From assembly GCA_020634555.1 (NCBI GenBank), contig JACKBK010000028.1, forward strand, positions 1-45,021: DNA of 45,021 nt, written 5' to 3'. Positions within the stretch are counted from its first letter, which is position 1; every line of letters starts with the position of its first letter. The stretch is from Caldilineae bacterium. Lineage in GTDB: Bacteria; Chloroflexota; Anaerolineae; JAAEKA01. A program made the position numbers and the translations under genes. Shown here one piece after another: positions 1 through 7,690 of this stretch. The notes under the pieces were generated by a model, which saw nothing but the letters and a program-made list of their open reading frames with translations, was not told the origin of the DNA and searched no databases.

Positions 1-322
1 CTACGTCCTCGAAAACAGTCGTGGAAAACAACTGATCGTCGGGGTTCTGAAAGACCAGGCCGACTCGGGCGCGGATCACACCCAGATTCTCCTTGATCAC
101 ATCCATGCCATCGACACGCACCCGCCCCGCGGTACCCTTGAGAATGCCGTTCAGATGCAGCATTAGTGTCGACTTGCCGGCGCCGTTGGGACCGACCAGC
201 GCAACCTTCTCGCCGTGGTTGACGTGCATGGTGACGCCGAGCAACGCCTCCCGTCCGTCCGGGTAGGTGTAAAACAGGTCGTGGACGTGCAGCACCGGCT
301 CGTGGCCGTTAATTTCAGTCAT
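1..322 (-). CDS. cbiO: Cobalt/nickel ECF transporter ATPase CbiO (partial)
   Basis: The N-terminal 107 residues of an energy-coupling-factor ATPase are present; the rest lies beyond the window edge. The translation shows a Walker A motif (GPNGAGKST) near residue 44 and a Q-loop (QNPDDQLF) near residue 90, the latter typical of CbiO/EcfA ATPases. It would power Co2+ or Ni2+ uptake with CbiM and CbiQ at the cytoplasmic membrane. The ATG at 320-322 lies only 6 nt after the cbiQ stop, so it is the last visible gene of a fur-cbiM-cbiQ-cbiO operon. The family is clear; the metal cannot be read from this fragment. Confidence 0.93.
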   Translation of the reverse strand, partial: MTEINGHEPVLHVHDLFYTYPDGREALLGVTMHVNHGEKVALVGPNGAGKSTLMLHLNGILKGTAGRVRVDGMDVIKENLGVIRARVGLVFQNPDDQLFSTTVFEDV

Positions 323-328
323 AGCAGC

Positions 329-1132
329 TTACAACAGCCTCGCCCAGAGTTCGATCACCACAAGGACCACGACGAAGGCGATGGGCCATGCCATATCGCT
401 GAAATGCAACGCTGGCTTGTCAGGCCAGATGATCTCACCGGTATAGCCGCGGCTCACCATCGCGTTATAGACCCGGTCACTCCGGTCCAGAGAACGGACA
501 AAGAGACTGCCCACCATGCCGCCGACGATCCTGGCCCGCCACAAGATGCTGCCGCCGGATTTCTGGCCCGGCGGCCCGGCCGCCATGCGCGCCTCACGGG
601 CGCGCATCAACCGCAACACCTCGTCAGCCAGCACGAAGATATAGCGGTACATGAAGGCGAGCACCCCTACCAACACACTGGGAATGCCGATGCCGCGCAG
701 CCCGCGCATGATGTCGGGAAAGGTAGTGGTAGCGGATAACAACAGCGCCATCAGCACCGACAACCAGCTCTTCAACATGATCGTGAAGAACCGGATGACG
801 CCGTTGTCGGTGATCACTAGGGTGTGGCTGGTGAAAGGCAGCGGGATGGTAATCAAGGCATTGCCAGGGATTGAGAACAGCACCGTCACGGCTGCCAGTA
901 GAAAGGGAAGCGCAATCAGCCCGCGGCGCAGCAACAAACTGAGCGACACGTCCGCCATCAGCGTCACGGCCAGCCAGAGCATGGCAAGTGCAGCAAATGC
1001 CGGCCACGCACCGTCCGGAGTCAGCGCGCAGGCCAGGATGAAGGCCAGCGCAGCCACCAGCTTGACACGCGGATCCAGCCGATGCACCGGGCTATCCGCG
1101 TGCCGGTACTGGTCAAGGACGTGGATGTGCAT
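329..1132 (-). CDS. cbiQ: Cobalt/nickel ECF transporter T component CbiQ
   Basis: This 267-residue integral membrane protein opens with a CbiQ-like N-terminus (VHRLDPRVKL near residue 17) and has several hydrophobic segments. Near residue 180 is the Ala/Arg-rich cytoplasmic coupling region (RLMRAREARMA), which in this family contacts the ATPase, and a second such helix follows. It transmits ATP-driven movement from CbiO to the CbiM substrate component. It begins 18 nt after the cbiM stop and ends 6 nt before cbiO, so the three are co-transcribed. Length is normal for the family. Confidence 0.93.
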   Translation of the reverse strand: MHIHVLDQYRHADSPVHRLDPRVKLVAALAFILACALTPDGAWPAFAALAMLWLAVTLMADVSLSLLLRRGLIALPFLLAAVTVLFSIPGNALITIPLPFTSHTLVITDNGVIRFFTIMLKSWLSVLMALLLSATTTFPDIMRGLRGIGIPSVLVGVLAFMYRYIFVLADEVLRLMRAREARMAAGPPGQKSGGSILWRARIVGGMVGSLFVRSLDRSDRVYNAMVSRGYTGEIIWPDKPALHFSDMAWPIAFVVVLVVIELWARLL

Positions 1133-1150
1133 CGCTCGCTGTCCTCAGAA

Positions 1151-2161
1151 CTATCGGGCTTGCTGTGGTGATTCGGTCGAAACGACCGGCGCTTCGGCCA
1201 GCCGCCGGGAGCGGCGCTGCAAGGCCCGCGCGATCCCGTAGCCAACCGCAAAGAGCAGCAGCGTGCCTAAGACCACCGCCAACACTGCCGCCAACGTCTC
1301 GTTGCTGACGCCAGGCGCCACGTAATCGGGTGCAAGCTGATATAACGGCCCTTGGGCCGCGCTAAGGAAGCCTTTATCTTCAGCCACTCGCTCCAATCCG
1401 TCGGGACTGGGTGATGCGAAAAACACCGCCATCACGCCGACGACCAGCGCAAGGATCACACCACCGGCGATGAACGTACCGCGGTCCGTCCTTCGGCCGG
1501 ACACCTGGCGGCCAAACATCTCCGGCAGCGCCGCAGCGACCAGCGCCACCGCACCGGCAGTGATCAACCCCTCGCCGACGCCGATGAACGCATGCACCGT
1601 GGCCATCGCGGCCAGAACCACGCTGAGCGACGCCGTGCCGCTCAACGCCAGCAGGAACGAGGCGACCACTGAAGCCATGAACACTGACAGCCATCCCGCC
1701 AGAAATGCAGCCACGTAGCGGTTGAAGCGTGTCAACCCCTGGTAGACGAAATAGCCGACCCAGACGGTGACGATTCCCATGGTAAAGATGTTAGCGCCCA
1801 TGGCCAGCAGTCCGCCGTCTTGAAAGACCAACGCTTGCAGTCCGATGACGGCCGTCATGATCAGCAGACCCGCCCACGGGCCGAGAAGGATCGCCGCCAG
1901 CGCGCCGCCCAGAAAATGACCGGATGTGCCGCCCGCCACCGGGAAGTTGAACGCCTGGGCCGCAAAGATGAAGGCGGCCAGCACACCCATCAGCGGCACC
2001 ATGCGTTCATCGAACTCGCGGCTGGCGCGTCGTACGGCCAACACGACAAAGACCCCGGTGATGATCCACATGGCAATGGCTACCGGAGCCGACAAAAACC
2101 CATCGGGGATGTGCATTGCTTCGGGCGCTGCAAAGGGTGCCTGGAATTCACTGAAAAGCAT
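1151..2161 (-). CDS. cbiM: Cobalt/nickel ECF substrate-binding membrane protein CbiM with C-terminal PDGLE domain
   Basis: The 336-residue protein contains the CbiM signature MHIPDGFLS at residues 16-24, about six transmembrane helices to residue ~220, and a C-terminal CbiN-like segment with PDGLE near residue 248 followed by a last transmembrane helix. CbiM and the PDGLE partner are thus fused. The ATG at 2161 has a strong ribosome site (AAGGAGG, 5 nt upstream), whereas the family-typical Met at 2116 has none, so the protein appears to carry a 15-residue extension ending PEA just before MHI. In this family the free Met-His N-terminus binds metal, so cleavage after that Ala may be needed. It lies 34 nt after the fur gene. 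Confidence 0.9.
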   Translation of the reverse strand: MLFSEFQAPFAAPEAMHIPDGFLSAPVAIAMWIITGVFVVLAVRRASREFDERMVPLMGVLAAFIFAAQAFNFPVAGGTSGHFLGGALAAILLGPWAGLLIMTAVIGLQALVFQDGGLLAMGANIFTMGIVTVWVGYFVYQGLTRFNRYVAAFLAGWLSVFMASVVASFLLALSGTASLSVVLAAMATVHAFIGVGEGLITAGAVALVAAALPEMFGRQVSGRRTDRGTFIAGGVILALVVGVMAVFFASPSPDGLERVAEDKGFLSAAQGPLYQLAPDYVAPGVSNETLAAVLAVVLGTLLLFAVGYGIARALQRRSRRLAEAPVVSTESPQQAR

Positions 2162-2195
2162 TGTATCCTCCTTCGATTCTGTTGCTACAGGTGGT

Positions 2196-2633
2196 CTATC
2201 TCGATTGGTCGTTCCTGCAGGCAGGACATTGGCCGACCAACGTCAGGTGCACCAGGTTGACCTCGAACCCGTACTTCGTATCCAGTAGCTCGCTCAGGGT
2301 CTCCAGGTCATCGGAGGCGACATCGATCATCGCACCGCAGCTGCTGCAAACCACGTGGTGGTGCTCCTGGCCGAAGCGCACCGCCTCGTAGCGCACCGGC
2401 TGCCCATCCAGCCGCAGCTCGCCGATCACGCCCTGCTGCTTGAGAAACATCACCGTGCGATAGACGGTGGACAGGTCTACGTATGGCGACAGTTGTTGAA
2501 CGCGCTCATGCACCTCTTCGACACTGAGGTGTCCATCGCTGTGGTAGATCGCCTCTAAAACCATGGCGCGCTGTGGTGTCAGCCGGACACCGGACTCGCG
2601 CAATTGGTCGATCGCTCGTGATTCGCAGGACAT
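2196..2633 (-). CDS. Fur-family metalloregulator (Fur/Zur/Nur type)
   Basis: This 145-residue regulator has an N-terminal winged helix (RLTPQRAMVLEAI near residue 17; DLSTVYRTV near residue 53) and a C-terminal dimer domain. That domain shows the HHHVVCSSC metal segment and a second CPAC pair, making a CxxC...CxxC structural zinc site. The chosen ATG (2633) fits family length; the open frame extends further upstream but lacks homology there. It is the first gene of the cbiMQO operon, implying metal-dependent repression of Co/Ni (or possibly Zn) uptake. Sequence alone does not tell Fur from Zur or Nur. A perfect inverted repeat lies just upstream. Confidence 0.9.
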   Translation of the reverse strand: MSCESRAIDQLRESGVRLTPQRAMVLEAIYHSDGHLSVEEVHERVQQLSPYVDLSTVYRTVMFLKQQGVIGELRLDGQPVRYEAVRFGQEHHHVVCSSCGAMIDVASDDLETLSELLDTKYGFEVNLVHLTLVGQCPACRNDQSR

Positions 2634-2643
2634 GGTGGGAACG

Positions 2644-2680
2644 GTAGTTGCATATTGCAGATGCGAAAATTTGCAACTAC
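2644..2680. promoter_or_regulatory. Candidate Fur-family operator (perfect 9-bp inverted repeat)
   Basis: GTAGTTGCA at 2644-2652 and its exact complement TGCAACTAC at 2672-2680 flank 19 nt. Within it, 2662-2676 reads as an imperfect 7-1-7 palindrome of the kind Fur-family dimers bind. The element lies between the -10 box and the start of the Fur-family gene, so it could act as an autoregulatory operator or as a 5' UTR hairpin. Confidence 0.55.
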
Positions 2681-2684
2681 GACA

Positions 2685-2713
2685 ATTATACTCAATGTCC
2701 TTCGGAACGCCAA
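2685..2713 (-). promoter_or_regulatory. Sigma70-type promoter of fur-cbiMQO
   Basis: On the minus strand TTGGCG (2708-2713), a 17-bp spacer and TATAAT (2685-2690) are present. The -35 box is inside the 3' end of the upstream antiporter gene and the -10 box overlaps the region just past it, so the metal operon can be transcribed independently. The predicted start falls at the edge of the inverted repeat 2644-2680. Confidence 0.7.
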
Positions 2714-4608
2714 TCTCCCGATCGGTGCATCTCGACGGGCGCGCCATGCATCCAGGTGGCTGCCTCGCCGATAGCATCCTGTCCTCCCACCAGCGTCACG
2801 TGGTCGCCGCGCTCAAAAATGTTTGTTCCGTGTGGCAGGATGATCTCTCCCCGCCGCCGGATTGACAAGACCAAGACGTCACCCGGCAGGTGCAGATTGC
2901 GCAACGATTTGCCAACGCAGACAGGATTGAGCAGTTCGACCTCCACCACCTCTTTATCGTCCTCCAGCGACGTGAGCAGTTCCAGCGCATCGGGGAAACT
3001 GATCAGACCGTCGATGACCGACGCGGTGGCAAGACCGGGGTTCACCGGTTGCACGCCGGCCACCTGAAACTCGCGCAGCCGGGCCGGGTCGTGGACGTAC
3101 GCCATGATATGGTGGATGCCTAACGAGCTTCTTGCTGTGATACACACCCGCAGGTTGAAATCATCGTCTCCCGTTGCCACCACCACCGACTGGGCAACAT
3201 CTGCGCCGGCCGCCAGCAACCCTTCAGTTGTGTCTGCTTCGCCCAGCACGGCGGTCATTCCCAGCCGTTGGGCGCGTTCCACTCCTTCGGGGTGTCTGTC
3301 GATGACCACAATCGCATGGGTGCGCTGCAAGAGGCGTTGTGCAACCAGCATGGCGATCTGGCCGGCGCCGACTACCACGATGGGCAATTGCTGCGGGACC
3401 GGTTTCACCGGCAGCATCCGGTTAAAAAGCGCCGGCGACAGCGTCGAGGTCGTGATAGCCACCAAAATGATGTCGGCGTTGAGCGCCTCGCTGATGATCC
3501 CCAGCCGCATGCCGATAGCCGAGGCTGCGATGATCAGCGACAGCCGCGAGGAAAGCAGCACACCGGCTGCCAGCGCGTTGCGCCGTCCGAAAGTGGGCTG
3601 CAGCAACAGTGACGGCACGACCTTGACAACGTAAGCGGCCAACAACAGCAGTGGGAACAGCGCCAACGCACTGACCGACGAAAGCAGAGCCGGCAAGTCG
3701 AAGCTGACCCCAACCATGATGAAAAAGATCGGCACCATGAAACCGAAACCGATGGCATCCAGCTTGTGCCGCGCTTCGTTGTCCCCCGGATTGTCCGGAC
3801 TGGAGATCAGCGAAATCAGCGCGCCGGCCAGAAATGAACCCAGAATAACCTCAGCGCCCAACACTTCTGACAGCACCACGAAGCCAAACATGACAGCCAG
3901 GGCGCCACGCACCTTGATCTGCACAGTGGCGTGGGTCAGATCGTCCAGCGCGCCCTGCAAGGGCCGCCAGCGCACCAGCCGCGGGGCATAGCGGGCTGCC
4001 ACCAGAAAGGCCAACACCAACAGGCCGACCAGCAACACCTCCAGAGTCACGCCACCGGAGAGTACCGCCACCACCAGGGTGATCAGCACCATGGTGACAA
4101 AGTCAGCGATCAAGGCTGCCAGCAGAATCGTTTGGCCGAACTGGCCCGTGGAGACCCCCTTTTCACGGAGGACCGGCAGCACAATACCAAGCGATGTCGT
4201 GGAAAGAATCAGCGTCGGCAATCCCGGGTTTTTGACCAGTCCCAGCGCCGCCAGCCCAAAAGCAATGGCAAACGACAGCGCAATGGTGAGCGCCAGGATC
4301 GACAGGCCGACGAAAACGGGATTTTCCATCAAGCGCCTGGAGGTCCGACGCAGGCCCGCCAGCACAGAGAAGTCGATCTCCAACCCGGAAAGGAACATCA
4401 GGAACGCAAAGCCCAGCGCCGCCAGCACGTTCAACACCGGATCATCGACCACCAGATTCAGGCCGCTGCGACCGATGACCATACCGGCGAAGATCTCCCC
4501 CACCACCACCGGTATCTGCAAACGGCGAAACCGCTGGAGGACCAATGGAACAATGAATGCAAGGCCAACAACCAACAGGACGGGCAACAAGCTGCCGCCG
4601 TTTTCCAT
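2692..4608 (-). CDS. CPA2-family cation/proton antiporter with RCK domains (Kef-like), copy 2
   Basis: This 638-residue protein has about 12 hydrophobic segments to residue ~390 (Na+/H+ exchanger domain, e.g. PVVVGEIFAGMVIG). A TrkA-N Rossmann domain follows, opening VVVGAGQIAMLVAQRL, with a TrkA-C ligand domain near residues 545-625 (LPGDVLVLSIRRRGEIILPHG). Kef/YbaL-type proteins exchange K+ or Na+ for H+ and are gated by nucleotide or small ligands bound to the RCK part. The ATG at 4608 follows a GAAAGGAG ribosome site. It starts 11 nt after a paralogue, forming a two-gene unit. Ion specificity is not readable. Confidence 0.87.
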   Translation of the reverse strand: MENGGSLLPVLLVVGLAFIVPLVLQRFRRLQIPVVVGEIFAGMVIGRSGLNLVVDDPVLNVLAALGFAFLMFLSGLEIDFSVLAGLRRTSRRLMENPVFVGLSILALTIALSFAIAFGLAALGLVKNPGLPTLILSTTSLGIVLPVLREKGVSTGQFGQTILLAALIADFVTMVLITLVVAVLSGGVTLEVLLVGLLVLAFLVAARYAPRLVRWRPLQGALDDLTHATVQIKVRGALAVMFGFVVLSEVLGAEVILGSFLAGALISLISSPDNPGDNEARHKLDAIGFGFMVPIFFIMVGVSFDLPALLSSVSALALFPLLLLAAYVVKVVPSLLLQPTFGRRNALAAGVLLSSRLSLIIAASAIGMRLGIISEALNADIILVAITTSTLSPALFNRMLPVKPVPQQLPIVVVGAGQIAMLVAQRLLQRTHAIVVIDRHPEGVERAQRLGMTAVLGEADTTEGLLAAGADVAQSVVVATGDDDFNLRVCITARSSLGIHHIMAYVHDPARLREFQVAGVQPVNPGLATASVIDGLISFPDALELLTSLEDDKEVVEVELLNPVCVGKSLRNLHLPGDVLVLSIRRRGEIILPHGTNIFERGDHVTLVGGQDAIGEAATWMHGAPVEMHRSGDWRSEGH

Positions 4609-4619
4609 GGGACTCCTTT

Positions 4620-6539
4620 CTAGCGAACGCCCATGTCGGGGTGAATGTGGGTATCCAGGTGAGCGATGCGGCCCTCCAGCCACTCTCTGACCTCGCGCAA
4701 CCGATCGTTGCTGCCAAGAATCGTTAACCGGTCGCCATATTGCAATACCGTATTGCCGTGTGGAACGATCAACTCGCCGCGTCGCCGGATGGACAGCACA
4801 AGGTAATCCCCAGGCAGCCGCATGTGGCGTAGCAGTACACCGAACAGCGCGCGGTTTTCGAGATTGACCTCGAAAACATTGCGCTCGTCGTCCGTCGAAG
4901 TCAGCAACCGGAACGCGTCCGGGTTGCGCGCCAGCATCGCGATGATGGTCGCACGGTACATGGCGCCCATGAACGGCTGCACGCCAAGCCGTTCGTAGTC
5001 GGCCAGATATTGGGGGTCGCTGACGTAGGCCACCAGGTTGGAGTCACAGCACTGGCGCACCGCCCGCGCCAACTCCAGGTTCATATCATCGTGTTCGCCC
5101 AGCAACAGCACCGAGTCGGTGTCTGCAATACCCAGGTCGCGCAGCTCATCCGTGGTCCCGGCTGAGTTCAGAACCTCGAACCCAGCGCCGGTCGCCCGCT
5201 CAGCCAAAGCAGGCTGCTGCTCGACAAAGCGCACGGTGTCGCCGTGGGCGCGCAATTCCTGCGCCACGGCCAGCGACAGGTCGGTGACGCCAATGGCCAG
5301 CATGAATCGGCTGCGAACGTGCTCGACCACCGGCGCCAGCAGATTGAAGATCAGCGGCATGGCGAGAACCGTCAGCAGCGCAAACAACACGATGAAGGTA
5401 CTGGTCGCCGCGTCCAGCAGGCCGGTGCGCAGACCGATGACCGCGATGGCCACCTCCAGCGACAGATGGGTGTTCAGTAATACCCCACCGGCCAGCCGCT
5501 CGCGCAGAGAAAAAGAGCGGCCGACGATCAACACCGGCACGATTTTCACAATCGTAGCGACGGCGAACAACACCGCCACAACCACCAGCCGCGCCGGCGC
5601 GTCAAACGCCGCCGCCAGATCCAGATCCACGCCGACCATGATAAAGAACACGGGGATGAAGAAGCCGAAGCCGAACGCCTCCAGTTTCTCGACCAGCGAC
5701 TCGTCCTCAGGACCTTTCAGCAGCGAAACGATCAGACCGGCCAGAAATGCGCCCAGGATCAACTCGGCGTCGACGAACTCAGCCAGCACCACGAAGAGCA
5801 TCAGCACCAGGATCGCGCCGCGCACCTTGATCTGAACGGTAGCATGTGACAGGTCATCGAAGAACTTGCGCACCCGCGGCCGGCGCACAAAAGCCGGTCC
5901 GATGCGATAAAAGATCAGGAACGCCACGAAGAGCAAGCCCAATGAGAGGACTTCCAGATCGAAGCCGCGGTCGAAGGTGATGATGTAGATGGTCAGCAGG
6001 ATGATGGTGATGAAGTCGGCCAGCGTCGCCGACACCAGCACGAACTGCCCGAAACGCGTGCTGAGCATCCCCCGCTCCTTGAGGGTTGGCAGCACAACGC
6101 CCAACGAGGTAGCGCTAAAAACAAACGCCAGCAGCAGCGGATCGCCGCCTGCGCCCTGTCTGACAACAAGATACCCGGCCACCAATGCCAGCCCCAGGGT
6201 CAACGCATATACAACCAGCGCGCTGGATGCCACCCGCGGCTCCTGGCTCTTGGATTGGCCGTTACGCGCCGGCAGGAGCTGGTCGAGGTTGATTTCCATC
6301 CCGGCCAGGAACATCAGGAACGCCAGTCCAATGTCCTGCATAAAGACAAGAATGGGCGTCTCGGTGACCAGCCCCAGCACCGCGGGACCGACCAGAATAC
6401 CCGCTACGATCTCGCCAACCACCACCGGCACGCGGCGAAAACGCGACAACAGGATGGGAACGACAAACGCAAGCAGAAGGACGATGACCAGAGGAAGAAA
6501 CCGATTCGGGTCTTCGGAAGTGAACAGGGAGAAATTCAT
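4620..6539 (-). CDS. CPA2-family cation/proton antiporter with degenerate RCK domain, copy 1
   Basis: This 639-residue paralogue of the next gene has the same architecture: transmembrane exchanger domain to residue ~395, Rossmann-like RCK-N, and a TrkA-C domain (LPGDYLVLSIRRRGELIVPHG near residue 585). The nucleotide-binding loop is altered: where the partner has GAGQIA this one reads IGVTDLSLAVA and lacks the glycine signature, so NAD(H) binding is doubtful. The exchanger part is well conserved. Tight spacing suggests co-expression and possibly a hetero-oligomer in which only one subunit senses nucleotide; that part is inference. Confidence 0.86.
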   Translation of the reverse strand: MNFSLFTSEDPNRFLPLVIVLLLAFVVPILLSRFRRVPVVVGEIVAGILVGPAVLGLVTETPILVFMQDIGLAFLMFLAGMEINLDQLLPARNGQSKSQEPRVASSALVVYALTLGLALVAGYLVVRQGAGGDPLLLAFVFSATSLGVVLPTLKERGMLSTRFGQFVLVSATLADFITIILLTIYIITFDRGFDLEVLSLGLLFVAFLIFYRIGPAFVRRPRVRKFFDDLSHATVQIKVRGAILVLMLFVVLAEFVDAELILGAFLAGLIVSLLKGPEDESLVEKLEAFGFGFFIPVFFIMVGVDLDLAAAFDAPARLVVVAVLFAVATIVKIVPVLIVGRSFSLRERLAGGVLLNTHLSLEVAIAVIGLRTGLLDAATSTFIVLFALLTVLAMPLIFNLLAPVVEHVRSRFMLAIGVTDLSLAVAQELRAHGDTVRFVEQQPALAERATGAGFEVLNSAGTTDELRDLGIADTDSVLLLGEHDDMNLELARAVRQCCDSNLVAYVSDPQYLADYERLGVQPFMGAMYRATIIAMLARNPDAFRLLTSTDDERNVFEVNLENRALFGVLLRHMRLPGDYLVLSIRRRGELIVPHGNTVLQYGDRLTILGSNDRLREVREWLEGRIAHLDTHIHPDMGVR

Positions 6540-6595
6540 TGCACCATCTTATCGAATGTAACGGCATCTGACAAGAGCGCCAGCTAACAGTACTG

Positions 6596-6630
6596 AAAAA
6601 AGAGCCGCCGAAGTACGCTCCGGCGACTCT
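6596..6630 (-). terminator. Intrinsic terminator downstream of the FabL-like gene
   Basis: On the minus strand a 9-bp stem (6602-6610 with 6621-6629, one G-T pair) and a 10-nt loop are followed by six T residues (6596-6601). It lies about 155 nt past the FabL-like stop and before the antiporter start, separating the two transcripts. Confidence 0.8.
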
Positions 6631-6639
6631 CTGTCCTTC

Positions 6640-6746
6640 CGTAACTGTTCACCCGTCATTCCCGCGAAGGCGGGAATCCAGGCTTGCAGGGTTATGGATT
6701 CCCGTCTTCGCGGGAATGACATCGCTCTGTATTTTGAGCAGTTACG
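6640..6746. repeat. Family A palindromic intergenic repeat (REP-like pair)
   Basis: A nested inverted repeat: outer arms CGTAACTG/CAGTTACG, inner arms GTCATTCCCGCGAAG (6655-6669) and its exact complement at 6706-6720. Related copies with the core TCCCGCGNAGGCGGGA occur at 8906, 10469, 27471, 27569, 31651 and 40911, always between genes. Confidence 0.75.
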
Positions 6747-6784
6747 TCCTTCCTACCTTGCGGTCAGCACGGCATATTTGGGCG

Positions 6785-7600
6785 TCACGCCCCCACAACA
6801 TCCTCGCCGCCATCCACGTAGATCACAGATCCACTCATGAACTGCACCCGTGGATCGGACAGCGCAGCGATGGTCACAGCAACGTCGTTCTCTGTGGTCA
6901 TACGCCCGGAGGGGTTGAAACGCGTTGCCATCTCGATGAAGGCCTCGTGGCCCGGAATCTTGCGCAGCGCGGGCGTATCTGTCACGCCAGCCTCGATGCA
7001 GTTGATCATCACACCTGCCGGTCCCAGTTCCAGCGCAAGCTGGCGTGTGTGCGACTCCAGCGCAGCCTTGGCAGCTGAGACCGCTCCATAGCTCTTGAAC
7101 ACGCGGTGCGAGCCGGAGCTGGTCATGGAAAAGACACGGCTGCCTTGAGTAAACAACCCGCGCCGCGTCAGATCCTGTACCCAATAGACCATGCTGTGGG
7201 CCATAACGTTGAGCGTCATGTCCATCTGCGCCTCTGAAATCGCCTCGTCAGGCGTGTCCGCAATGAAGGGCAGCAGCGTCCCAAAGGCCAGCGAGTGCAT
7301 CATCACATGGATGTGCTGGTAGCCGCCGTCAGCCGCGAGCTTCTCCTGGATCTGATCCAGAACCTTGTTCCGTTTGCCGCTGTCGGCGGCATTGGTGTTG
7401 AAGAAAATTGCCTGCCGGCCCATGGCCTCGATGTCGGTCACGACCTGGCGCGCCACTGGCAGTGTGGATTTCAGGTCCAGGTGTACGCCGAAGATGTTCA
7501 TGCCGCGGCTGGCCAGCTCCAGAGAGGTAGCCCGTCCGAATCCACTGGACGAACCAAGGATCAGCGCCCAGCGCCCGGTCAAATCCTGCTCATGTGTCAT
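6785..7600 (-). CDS. SDR-family enoyl-ACP reductase-like protein (FabL/FabI-like)
   Basis: A 271-residue short-chain dehydrogenase/reductase. It has an N-terminal nucleotide motif GSSSGFG near residue 16 and, in the catalytic region, a Tyr separated by six residues from Lys (YGAVSAAK). That spacing is typical of enoyl-ACP reductases FabI/FabL rather than the YxxxK of ordinary SDRs. The stretch TDTPALRKIPGHE also resembles FabL. It would reduce trans-2-enoyl-ACP in fatty-acid elongation, or a related enoyl substrate. The ATG at 7600 has a strong AAGGAG site. It lies downstream of a thiolase but behind a terminator, so it is probably separately expressed. Confidence 0.78.
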   Translation of the reverse strand: MTHEQDLTGRWALILGSSSGFGRATSLELASRGMNIFGVHLDLKSTLPVARQVVTDIEAMGRQAIFFNTNAADSGKRNKVLDQIQEKLAADGGYQHIHVMMHSLAFGTLLPFIADTPDEAISEAQMDMTLNVMAHSMVYWVQDLTRRGLFTQGSRVFSMTSSGSHRVFKSYGAVSAAKAALESHTRQLALELGPAGVMINCIEAGVTDTPALRKIPGHEAFIEMATRFNPSGRMTTENDVAVTIAALSDPRVQFMSGSVIYVDGGEDVVGA

Positions 7601-7630
7601 ACTTGTCTCCTTTTTCGGTGGTTTCCCTAC

Positions 7631-7674
7631 AAAAAACACCGGCGCCAGTACGTAGTTACGCTGCTGACGCCGGT
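7631..7674 (-). terminator. Intrinsic terminator after the thiolase gene
   Basis: An 11-bp stem (7638-7648 with 7664-7674, one wobble pair) followed on the minus strand by G and six T residues (7631-7636). It lies 16 nt past the thiolase stop and before the FabL-like ribosome site, so readthrough between the two genes should be limited. Confidence 0.82.
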
Positions 7675-7690
7675 TGCCCAAGAAGTAATC

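Noticed and set aside
2633..2777. Longer N-terminus for the Fur-family gene (48 extra codons)
   Set aside because: It would run through the promoter and the inverted repeat and has no homology; the ATG at 2633 fits the family length.
6640..6746. CRISPR array suspicion for the repeated TCCCGCG elements
   Set aside because: Copies are palindromic, dispersed and lack regular spacers; no cas genes are present.
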